This document shows, piece after piece, positions 6,776 to 14,310 of a stretch of DNA of 58,603 bases. The stretch is taken from the IMG/VR virus record IMGVR_UViG_3300030110_002778, positions 1 to 58,603 of that record. One strand, given 5' to 3'. Below the pieces are notes generated by a model, which worked only from the letters and a program-made list of their open reading frames with translations, made no database searches and had not been told where the DNA came from. Source of the DNA: a virus. Within the stretch, counting starts at the first letter, position 1, and every line of letters starts with the position of its first letter. The translations under genes were made by a program, and so were the position numbers.

Positions 6776-7140
6776 TATTTTTTCTTTTTTTTCGTCTTAA
6801 AAATATAATTTACAGAATCATAAGCCTCTAAAATAGATTTATCTATATCTATAGATTCATAATATTCACTTTCGCAATCTCCTTTTATCATAGCTACTTT
6901 TAATAAAACTAAATATCCTATTAAATCAGTAACAGTATCTTCTGTTTCATCATTTATACCCACATTTTTTATGCGCATAAGCTTATCATCTATTCTTGCG
7001 CAAATAGAGTCTACAGCTGATAATTTGCAGAAAATATTAGAAGGACTAATCGCAGAATCTCCGTAATTTTTATTTTTTTGTATTAGTAATTTTTGTACAG
7101 ATTTGCACACCTCTTTTATGAGGGACTCGGTTTCTTTCAT
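6775..7140 (-). CDS. DUF1599 / Nmad1-type all-helical protein
   Basis: 121 aa. The pattern KNKNYGDSAISPSNIF, then ICARIDDKLMRIKNVG, then EDTVTDLIGYLVLLKVA corresponds to the DUF1599 (nucleotide modification associated domain 1) family, a MazG-like helical domain found in many phages. Conserved acidic residues in RIDDK and EDTVTDL probably bind metal or nucleotide. The family has been linked by comparative genomics to modified-nucleotide pathways, but its reaction is not established, and no other base-modification gene is recognised here. First gene of its operon, with a TATATTAG-class promoter 27 nt upstream. Confidence 0.75.
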   Translation of the reverse strand: MKETESLIKEVCKSVQKLLIQKNKNYGDSAISPSNIFCKLSAVDSICARIDDKLMRIKNVGINDETEDTVTDLIGYLVLLKVAMIKGDCESEYYESIDIDKSILEAYDSVNYIFKTKKKKK

Positions 7141-7166
7141 TATGATTAAATTTAATTAGTTTAATG

Positions 7167-7197
7167 CTAATATACGTCATTAAAACGTTTATTCAAA
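7167..7197 (-). promoter_or_regulatory. Promoter of the TATATTAG class, minus strand
   Basis: On the minus strand TTTG (7197-7194), exactly 19 bp, then TATATTAG (7174-7167), 26 nt before the ATG at 7140. Same box and same leader length as before the genes starting at 537 and 55638. Confidence 0.65.
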
Positions 7198-8820
7198 CAT
7201 TACCCTACTAATTTTTTCATGATGTAAATAAATATGTCTTGCTGAACCTGATAAACACTGAACACCAACATAAGGTATTAAGTCTATATCATCTGTAAGT
7301 ACCGCAGAAAGGTCTGTTGTAGCGGCAGCTTTTCTTCCATATACTCGTAATTCTTCATCGTCAGAAACTGCTCTACCTATATTACCAGTAAATGTTATAG
7401 TAGTTGCAGTAAGAGAAGCGATGGTTCCTATTAATTGTTGCGAGCTATTTACAACAACATCACCAGCAACAAATTGAGTAGTAGCATCAACACCATCTAC
7501 AGCAACATTATTTGTTGTTCCTGAACCATACCCACTACCATTATTAATTAACACCCCAGTTTGGAAATGATTATCTACAGTTGTGGTTACACCATCAGTA
7601 CCCATATATGTTTTTTGAGTTAAACCATATTGAGTTCCGTTTATGTAAACAGCTACTTTACGGTTTGCATCAATAGATATTTTTAACCTATATGTTTGGG
7701 TAAGAACTGTTGGAGATATTCCTAAATCAGTTACATACTGTGCATCACCTATACTATAAGCAAAGTGTAAGTTTCCATTAGCATATATCTCTCCTAAATC
7801 ATCATCGCTAGCTAAAAAGAAATAAGCTTGGTTAGCATCAGTTGCAACTACTGATGTATTGGTTAGTTTTAATCCAGCCCAGAAAGCTGCGTTTGATTTC
7901 ATGTTTGTTCCAAACGAAACACAACACTCCCATGTAACTTGATTTTCTGTTCCCCATAAAATACCAGACCAAGCAGAATCAGCTTGAGAATCTCTTTTAG
8001 TATCTAAATGTGGAGCAACTATAATCTGGTCATTATCTGTTCCTGCTGTAGTTAATTTAACACCCGCATAAGCACCGCCCCAATCACAATTATTACTAGC
8101 AGCATTAGTACCAACTAATTCAAAATGCTTATTTGTAGGAACGTAAGAAGCTTCTGTATCTGTATCATCTATAAGGGCGTTAAGGCCAGGTCTTTTATAA
8201 AAGTATTCTTCTAGATAATATCTATTAGCTGTTTCTAAATTTCCTTCAACAATTAAATCTGTTGTTACTGTTGTAATATTATTAGTAGTGTCTACAATTA
8301 TTTTATCTCCTGTTGAGCTAGTAACCACAAAAGCAGTAGTGCTAGAAGATAAACCAAACTTAGCTGTAGCATCATTATTACCTACATGTAAAGTATGAGT
8401 AGGTGTAGCCTGGTTTATACCAAAATAAGTAGCTTTAGCATAAATTCTATTACTACTATCTATAATAGACATATAAGAATTGTTTCCACCAGAAGCAGAA
8501 TCTATATCACCTATAGCTACGTTATATTGAGATGTGGAATTACCGATTTGTAATAAATCGTATCCTGATGAGTTTTCTATAAGAGCAGCAGCACTTACAT
8601 TACCAACTACATGTAGTGTAGCTCCAGGTTTTTCTTGATTAGATATATTAGCAGATATACTACCTTTTACATCTATGTTTGAGGTTCCTACGTATAAAGA
8701 ACTTGCTGTACCTGTGCCATCCTCAATGTTTGTTGGGTTTCCTGTAAACCCTGTAGCGTTAGATGTTTTTAATAACATCTTGTATGTACTAGCAACCGTA
8801 GCTCCTGTTAATGTACTCAT
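7189..8820 (-). CDS. Tail fibre / appendage protein with possible lectin-like domain
   Basis: 543 aa, beta-rich and Ser/Thr/Asn/Gly-rich. The N-terminal ~200 residues contain fibre-like repeats (TLHVVGNVSAAAL, HTLHVGNNDATAKFG). About 205-430 looks like a jelly-roll or concanavalin-like lectin domain (NNCDWGGAYAGVKLTTAGTD, WSGILWGTENQVTWECCVSF, QTYRLKISIDANRKVAVYIN), a layout common in carbohydrate-binding phage appendages. The C-terminus forms further beta strands. It should be a receptor-binding or accessory fibre. Domain names are inferred from pattern, not from a search. Confidence 0.75.
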   Translation of the reverse strand: MSTLTGATVASTYKMLLKTSNATGFTGNPTNIEDGTGTASSLYVGTSNIDVKGSISANISNQEKPGATLHVVGNVSAAALIENSSGYDLLQIGNSTSQYNVAIGDIDSASGGNNSYMSIIDSSNRIYAKATYFGINQATPTHTLHVGNNDATAKFGLSSSTTAFVVTSSTGDKIIVDTTNNITTVTTDLIVEGNLETANRYYLEEYFYKRPGLNALIDDTDTEASYVPTNKHFELVGTNAASNNCDWGGAYAGVKLTTAGTDNDQIIVAPHLDTKRDSQADSAWSGILWGTENQVTWECCVSFGTNMKSNAAFWAGLKLTNTSVVATDANQAYFFLASDDDLGEIYANGNLHFAYSIGDAQYVTDLGISPTVLTQTYRLKISIDANRKVAVYINGTQYGLTQKTYMGTDGVTTTVDNHFQTGVLINNGSGYGSGTTNNVAVDGVDATTQFVAGDVVVNSSQQLIGTIASLTATTITFTGNIGRAVSDDEELRVYGRKAAATTDLSAVLTDDIDLIPYVGVQCLSGSARHIYLHHEKISRVMFE

Positions 8821-8831
8821 ATTATTTTATT

Positions 8832-9398
8832 TTAAAATTCAAAGGTAAACTCAAGAGTTAATCCTGTTAAAGTATATGTTTTTGTTGCCGTAGCTATACC
8901 CATAACATATATTGAAGAAGGTAGGCTTTCACATTCTTCTGCGTTAGTTGTTAAATTACCTGGATTTACAAAAAAGTTTAAACCTCTAACTATATGTAAT
9001 CGGTTATTAGTATAATCAAGGGTTTCATAAAAAACACCATCTTGACTACTTACAGCAGTTCCAGCTGGACCACCAGATACATCCACAAGTATCGTTCCTA
9101 AAGGGTTAGCTGATTCCACGGAAGAATCAGTATCGCTTCCTCCTGTGCTAATAAATTTTACAGCAGCAGACCCCGTAGCCTCACTTTTTGCTTTGTTTGA
9201 AAAAAACAATAATTCAATATCTGCGTCAACATCATTAGTATTGTAAACCTTAATTTGTCTTAACATCGATGTTCCATTTTTAGGACAAGCGTTAGGTATT
9301 TCTACTGGACTAAAAATTATGTCCCCATCGTCTACAGCCCCACCTGCGCATACTGGTGAAACCCTTACTGTATGAAACTTGCTTTTATATTCTCTCAT
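8832..9398 (-). CDS. Probable virion structural protein
   Basis: 188 aa, beta-rich, starting MREYKSKFHTVRVSPVCAGG. It contains RQIKVYNTNDVDADIELLFF and ends in TYTLTGLTLEFTFEF, a pattern of marine phage virion proteins of unknown role. It is the first gene of the fibre block, 11 bp before the 543-aa fibre, so it may be its baseplate or neck partner. A promoter and operator-like palindromes lie in the intergenic region upstream. Confidence 0.7.
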   Translation of the reverse strand: MREYKSKFHTVRVSPVCAGGAVDDGDIIFSPVEIPNACPKNGTSMLRQIKVYNTNDVDADIELLFFSNKAKSEATGSAAVKFISTGGSDTDSSVESANPLGTILVDVSGGPAGTAVSSQDGVFYETLDYTNNRLHIVRGLNFFVNPGNLTTNAEECESLPSSIYVMGIATATKTYTLTGLTLEFTFEF

Positions 9399-9435
9399 TT
9401 TGTATATTTTTTATTATATAGTATATATTGATTCA

Positions 9436-9484
9436 CAAATATAATGAAATATTTCATATTTATGAAAAGAATTGCTTATATTTG
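9436..9484. promoter_or_regulatory. Divergent promoters with two overlapping palindromes
   Basis: A minus-strand -7 box TATATTTG (9443-9436) faces left and a plus-strand TATATTTG (9477-9484) faces right. Between them are TGAAATATTTCA (9445-9456, perfect 12-bp palindrome) and TTTCATA-TT-TATGAAA (9452-9467, perfect arms). They share TTTCA, so binding at one may exclude the other. Neither promoter has a good TTTG -33 box, consistent with activator control. The winged-helix-like gene just downstream is a candidate regulator. Confidence 0.65.
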
Positions 9485-9509
9485 CGTTAATATAATTAAA
9501 TTTAATTAA

Positions 9510-9845
9510 TTGGAAAAATCTAATTACCTAAAAAATTATAGACCTACTCTGTATTTTTTTAGAGATAGATACGGGTTAAAGGTATCTGAAATAGAGTTTT
9601 TGTTCTTTGTGTACGATTTAAAATATTTTACGTATATGTACGTAAATGATAATTATAGGTCGTCAAGAAATTTTGTAGATAGGAATATTCCTAAAATAAA
9701 AGATAGGGGTTATATTTACATTTACCAAGAACAATACATGAAAAGAGTTAGAAAGTATGCTATATCCCAAAAAGGAAAAATGTTAGTATCTAGGTTCTAT
9801 AGAATATTAGAGGGAAAAGAATCTATAAATAAAAATTATTTATGA
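9510..9845 (+). CDS. Winged-helix (MarR-like) protein
   Basis: 111 aa from a TTG start at 9510; the first in-frame ATG is ~40 residues in and would destroy the fold. Residues 20-95 read as a winged helix: VSEIEFLFFVYDL (helix), SSRNFVDRNIPKIKDRGYIY (helix-turn-helix end) and the wing YIYIYQEQYMKRVRKYAISQ leading to KGKMLVSRFYRILEG, close to the MarR C-terminal pattern. It is first in the late plus-strand block and next to operator-like palindromes, so a switch or late-gene regulator is likely. It overlaps the next gene by 4 bp. It could also be a structural adaptor with this fold. Confidence 0.6.
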   Translation: MEKSNYLKNYRPTLYFFRDRYGLKVSEIEFLFFVYDLKYFTYMYVNDNYRSSRNFVDRNIPKIKDRGYIYIYQEQYMKRVRKYAISQKGKMLVSRFYRILEGKESINKNYL

Positions 9846-12799
9846 AAATATTACAAAAATATGCAAACGGAGGTAACGTTGCAACTGAGAAACGTGATAG
9901 TGCTGGGGGTAACACAGTCTATAATTTCTTAGATTTATCAAACGACTTAAAAGGAAAGAACGGAAAGAATAGAGTTTACAATAGAGGTGATGGAGCTGGC
10001 TTTTCTTCTAACATAGTTTTTCTTGAAAATGAAATCAAATTTAAAAGCGGTAGTCAGTTTAACAACATTTTATCAAACCTTTCCAGGAAAGGTTCAGGTA
10101 ACGCTTTGATTGGCCCCTCATCTGGTGGGCTGGGCTCTACAAATATTGTTGCTGTTAGAACAAAAACTAATTCTGAGGGTCAAATAGAAATAGTTTCAGT
10201 TATTACTGACGCATCATTAAAGGATGGTGCTGGAGATTATCAAAAAGGGGGTTATTATTCAGAAATAACAAACCCTGCTGTAACAGGGAAGCCAATAGAG
10301 GTTTTTCAATTTGAAGTACAGAAAGGAGCTAAAGAGGGACTGTCAGACCGAAGAGGGTACAATCAGGTTGATTTAGATAGAACTTTTGGGAGATATGGAA
10401 ACTATAACCCTAAGACTATAAGCACTGAAATATTTAAAAGTTTATCTAATAAATTAACAGTATTAAACGAAGACCAATGGTACAGTGATGAATTAAAAGA
10501 TGATTATTCTATTCAAAAGTTAAACTACACAAATTATTTTATGCCAACTTCTAATGAAAAAAGAAACGTTAGTGTAGATAGACCTTTTACAACTGCGGCA
10601 AAAATTCCACTAAACAGAAAATTTGATATAAATGACCCAAGAAACATGGATAGGTTTATGAATTATTTAGCTGTAAATCAATTTGGGTATAAATCATCAG
10701 TGGATAATAAGTTTTTTAGGCAATATTTTTCTCATAATGATGTAAATCTAAGAAAAATATCTAGAGAAATGCACAATCAGATGAACGGAGGTTTTCAAGG
10801 GTTTATTTACAAAAAACAATCATATAAAGATATTCCTAGAGATTATCAATATGCGTTAGACACTATGATAAAACAAATCATTGGGGCTTATGGCGCTTCG
10901 GGTGAGCTGCAAGGAATGTTAAATGAAAATGGAGAGTGGAACAGAGAAGTTTTAGATAAGGTTTTTCAAATTAATAATGTAGATGGGGTAAACTACCTTA
11001 CTTTAAACACAGGTGGATATATGGGGGCAGGAGAAAGTAAGGGTAGGGCTAAAAATACAATTTACAATTTTAAATTAGATGGTAGTGGAGTGGGTGAATA
11101 TATAAAAGAGTCTTTAAATAATCATATAATAAAGCACAGCCCTATAATGACACAATCTTTATCAAAAGCCAATTCTGGTGAAGGAAATAATTTTACGGCA
11201 GAGGGGCCAAATTTAGCTTTTAATATTAAAACAACTAGCCCAGTTGACGGCACACCTGTAATTTCTAGGCATTTTGTAGGAAACTTTAACACTGAATCTG
11301 AAGCAGCTATTATAGCAGAAAATTACAACAACAAGCCCCTTGAGGAAAGAATCCGTGAATACAAAAATAATGAAAACAAATATATTTCTGTTGCTGATGT
11401 TACTGAAGACACAAATGGCACTGTTGTTAATGTTGTTGATTTTAACTCTGGCTCACAAAAAATTAATCCACTTTCTTACCAAAAGCCAGGTGGATTTAAA
11501 TATTTTAAACCAACTAATACTATTTTTATTTCTTCTAATGTAGAGCTTAACAAAAGGAAAATGCAAGAAACATTAAAGATAGATAAGATTACAAATTTAG
11601 ATAGCAAAGTCCAAACTCATGATAATACACTTTTACCTACTATTGGAACTTACGAAAAAGTTGAAAATGGTACGGGTATTGTAACTGAAGAAGAAGTTAC
11701 GGGTTCAATGGGAGACTGGACTAATGAAGAGTTAGCTGCCACACAGGAAGAATTTCCTTATAATCAAACAGTTTCTAAAGGTAGTTCTTATAATATACAA
11801 AAAGGAGATACTCTAACTAAAATAGCTAGAGATAATAACACCACCATTGAAAATATAATGGACTTGAACCCTTTTATAAAGGACCCAAATAAAATATACG
11901 CTGGAGATAATATAACTTTAAAGCTAGAAACAAAAGACGGACTTCCTTCTTATCAAAGTGTTACTAAAGAAAATCCTTTTGGGGGTATTCCAGCTGGAAC
12001 AGAACAAGAAAACAAACAAATATATTTAGATGGTCAGTTGCAAAATTGGGATAGTCAAAATAAAAGATGGTCTCCTGCTACTGAAACAAAAAGAAATAAA
12101 GAAAATTTAGTTGATAGCACTTTGAGTCAAAATAATGATAAAAACATTATGTTGGATAATTTAAACCAAAGTGGTAATCAAGTTGTTGAGGAAATTAGCT
12201 CAGAGGCTGGTAATGTTTCTGGTGTAACAAATGTTGCTGGAAATATTATGAAAAAATATTTTGAAAATCAAAAGAAAAAACAAGAAGAAAAAGATAATAA
12301 AGAAGAGGAAAGTAAAGATTTGGTTAATAATAAAGATAACAAAGAAGAAGAAGAAGAAAGAAAAGTTCCTATGGCTACACAAAAAAGTGCTGGCGTTTAT
12401 GTTGATGAGCAAGGTGAAAGAATACCTCAAACTCAACTACATAACTATGAGATACAAGAAATGGATGAAGGTGGAGTTGTGAGGCCTATGTTTGCGGCTG
12501 GTTATTCTTATACTAAAAAAGAAAAAGAAGAAGAGGAAGGGGAAGATGATGATAAAAAAACAAAAGAATCTGATGACAATGACCCAAGTGTGCCAAAGAA
12601 ACCAAAATTAACTATAAGGCAAAGAATAGATGAGATGTTAAAAAGAAAGGCTAGAAAACAAAGAACAAAAAAAGAATTAAAAGAATCAGGAGAATGGAAG
12701 AATTTAAGTTTTGCTGAAAAAAGATTAACTTTAAAAAAAGCAAAAGAAGAAGGGGACTATAAAAAAGGTGCAATATATAAAAACCCAAACGTAAAATAA
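9842..12799 (+). CDS. Large LysM-containing protein, probably virion-associated
   Basis: 985 aa. Only one domain is recognised: LysM at about 648-695 (YNIQKGDTLTKIARDNNTTI, then IMDLNPFIKDPNKIYAGDNI), which binds peptidoglycan. The first ~640 residues are mixed alpha/beta with no known family. The last ~200 are low-complexity Lys/Glu-rich coil with DEGGVVRPMF. The N-terminus KILQKYANGGNV carries the recurrent aromatic-xx-GG motif. It sits upstream of terminase with the EF-hand protein. A virion wall-binding or entry protein is plausible, but nothing shows catalysis. Confidence 0.7.
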   Translation: MKILQKYANGGNVATEKRDSAGGNTVYNFLDLSNDLKGKNGKNRVYNRGDGAGFSSNIVFLENEIKFKSGSQFNNILSNLSRKGSGNALIGPSSGGLGSTNIVAVRTKTNSEGQIEIVSVITDASLKDGAGDYQKGGYYSEITNPAVTGKPIEVFQFEVQKGAKEGLSDRRGYNQVDLDRTFGRYGNYNPKTISTEIFKSLSNKLTVLNEDQWYSDELKDDYSIQKLNYTNYFMPTSNEKRNVSVDRPFTTAAKIPLNRKFDINDPRNMDRFMNYLAVNQFGYKSSVDNKFFRQYFSHNDVNLRKISREMHNQMNGGFQGFIYKKQSYKDIPRDYQYALDTMIKQIIGAYGASGELQGMLNENGEWNREVLDKVFQINNVDGVNYLTLNTGGYMGAGESKGRAKNTIYNFKLDGSGVGEYIKESLNNHIIKHSPIMTQSLSKANSGEGNNFTAEGPNLAFNIKTTSPVDGTPVISRHFVGNFNTESEAAIIAENYNNKPLEERIREYKNNENKYISVADVTEDTNGTVVNVVDFNSGSQKINPLSYQKPGGFKYFKPTNTIFISSNVELNKRKMQETLKIDKITNLDSKVQTHDNTLLPTIGTYEKVENGTGIVTEEEVTGSMGDWTNEELAATQEEFPYNQTVSKGSSYNIQKGDTLTKIARDNNTTIENIMDLNPFIKDPNKIYAGDNITLKLETKDGLPSYQSVTKENPFGGIPAGTEQENKQIYLDGQLQNWDSQNKRWSPATETKRNKENLVDSTLSQNNDKNIMLDNLNQSGNQVVEEISSEAGNVSGVTNVAGNIMKKYFENQKKKQEEKDNKEEESKDLVNNKDNKEEEEERKVPMATQKSAGVYVDEQGERIPQTQLHNYEIQEMDEGGVVRPMFAAGYSYTKKEKEEEEGEDDDKKTKESDDNDPSVPKKPKLTIRQRIDEMLKRKARKQRTKKELKESGEWKNLSFAEKRLTLKKAKEEGDYKKGAIYKNPNVK

Positions 12800-12814
12800 T
12801 TTAAATAATTTAAA

Positions 12815-14308
12815 ATGAAAAAAACTTATAAACCAGAATATTTTTTAGGAGGAATAATAGAAAGGGGTAGAGAAAGAAGAGAGGCTAGAAGTGACTTTAG
12901 AGCTGAAAAAAAGAGATTTAGAGAAGATGCTAGAGACGCTAGAAAAGAAGCTAGACGTTCTAAAAAAGATGATATAAAAAAGATTAATCAAGCGAAAAAA
13001 GATACTATAGCTGAAATAAGGGGAAATAAAGACTTAACCCCAGCAGAAAGAAGAACAGCTATAAGAGAAGCTAGACAGGGCTCTAGAGAAGATAAAAAGG
13101 TGAGAAGAAAAGTTAAGAGAACTGAGATGAAGGGTATTAGGGCCGCTAAGAAACTAGATAAAAAATACGCTAAATCTGACAAGCTTAGAACAATAAAAAA
13201 TATTGGTGGTATAAGAGGAAAAATAGCGGGTATTAGAGAAAGAAAATTAGACGACAGGCTAAGAGATGGTAGAGGTAGAATTGGAAGATTACAAGATAAA
13301 GTTTCTGATAGCTATTATGCAGAAGGATTTGAGGATACAGGGGGATACGCAAGACAAAATGTAGCAGCAAGAGACGAATTACGTAAAGATATAATAGCAG
13401 AAAGAGCAGAAAGAAATGACGCAGGAGAACAACAAAGTGATGTAGAGGACAGAAATGAATATGGAAATGTTGCTTCAGAGACTACAGAGATGAACACTGG
13501 TAATGAAAATACTGAAGGTAACGAAAATGATGAAGGTGGTGAAAATGAAGAAAATGAAAACAATGAATTTGCTGGAGGAGGTTTTAACATTAAGTATGAT
13601 GAAGGTGGTATGACTATAAAACTTTTAAAGAAGTTAAAAGGTAAAACTAAAAATGAGAAAAGAAAGAAGTTAATACAGGCTAGGATAGAAAAAAAAGAAG
13701 CTAAAAAGAAAATTAGAAGTCAAAAAAAAGCAGGTAAAATAACAAAGGAAGATGCAAAGAAGTTTAAAGAACAAACAAAAACAACGCATGATGAAGAAAC
13801 AAAATCCATAAAAGAAAAATATAGTGATAACAAACAAATAGAAAAAATGAAAAAAATGAACAAAGGGGGTAATATGACTATCCCAAATTATTTAGTAGGA
13901 GGTCAAGTTAAACTTGACAAAAACAAAGATGGTAAAATATCAGGCGCTGATTTTAAAATGATGGATGAGGGAGGGACTGTAAACGATAACGATAACAATA
14001 AAGTTAACAATGATACTACATCTTATAAACTAAACAAAAAAGACGCTTCTTTTATAAATTCAATAATTACACAAAAAGAAGCTGGTAAAGGAACTTATAC
14101 CATAGATGATTTAATGAATGATTTACCAGATAGTTTTAAAAAAGATTCAACGAAATTGGCTGATTTTAAAAATAAAATTAAGAGTTACAATCAATTTTAT
14201 AAAAGAGAGGGTGGTAGAGTTTACAAACACGGAGGTGAACATAAAAAAGCAGCAGACGGTTTACTTATAATGCTAAAGAAAAAAAGCGACAAGAAAAAGA
14301 AAAAGTAA
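12815..14308 (+). CDS. Basic coiled-coil protein with EF-hand-type loop and GG motifs
   Basis: 497 aa. Residues 20-160 are an Arg/Lys/Glu-rich coil; 215-250 is Asn/Glu/Gly-rich linker. At about 367-379 lies DKNKDGKISGADF, an EF-hand/dockerin-type calcium loop (acidic or polar at 1, 3, 5, 9 and 12). GG motifs recur: EYFLGGIIE at the N-terminus, YDEGGMTI, NYLVGGQVKL, MDEGGTV, and EGGRVYKHGG near the end. The charge suggests DNA or capsid-interior contact. It precedes terminase by two bases, so it belongs to the packaging/virion operon. Function unknown; an internal head or scaffold-like role is a guess. Confidence 0.65.
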   Translation: MKKTYKPEYFLGGIIERGRERREARSDFRAEKKRFREDARDARKEARRSKKDDIKKINQAKKDTIAEIRGNKDLTPAERRTAIREARQGSREDKKVRRKVKRTEMKGIRAAKKLDKKYAKSDKLRTIKNIGGIRGKIAGIRERKLDDRLRDGRGRIGRLQDKVSDSYYAEGFEDTGGYARQNVAARDELRKDIIAERAERNDAGEQQSDVEDRNEYGNVASETTEMNTGNENTEGNENDEGGENEENENNEFAGGGFNIKYDEGGMTIKLLKKLKGKTKNEKRKKLIQARIEKKEAKKKIRSQKKAGKITKEDAKKFKEQTKTTHDEETKSIKEKYSDNKQIEKMKKMNKGGNMTIPNYLVGGQVKLDKNKDGKISGADFKMMDEGGTVNDNDNNKVNNDTTSYKLNKKDASFINSIITQKEAGKGTYTIDDLMNDLPDSFKKDSTKLADFKNKIKSYNQFYKREGGRVYKHGGEHKKAADGLLIMLKKKSDKKKKK

Positions 14309-14310
14309 TA

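Noticed and set aside
12200-12482. Additional frames over the Lys/Glu-rich tail of the LysM protein
   Set aside because: Low-complexity A-rich coding produces long open frames on both strands; they lack starts in context.
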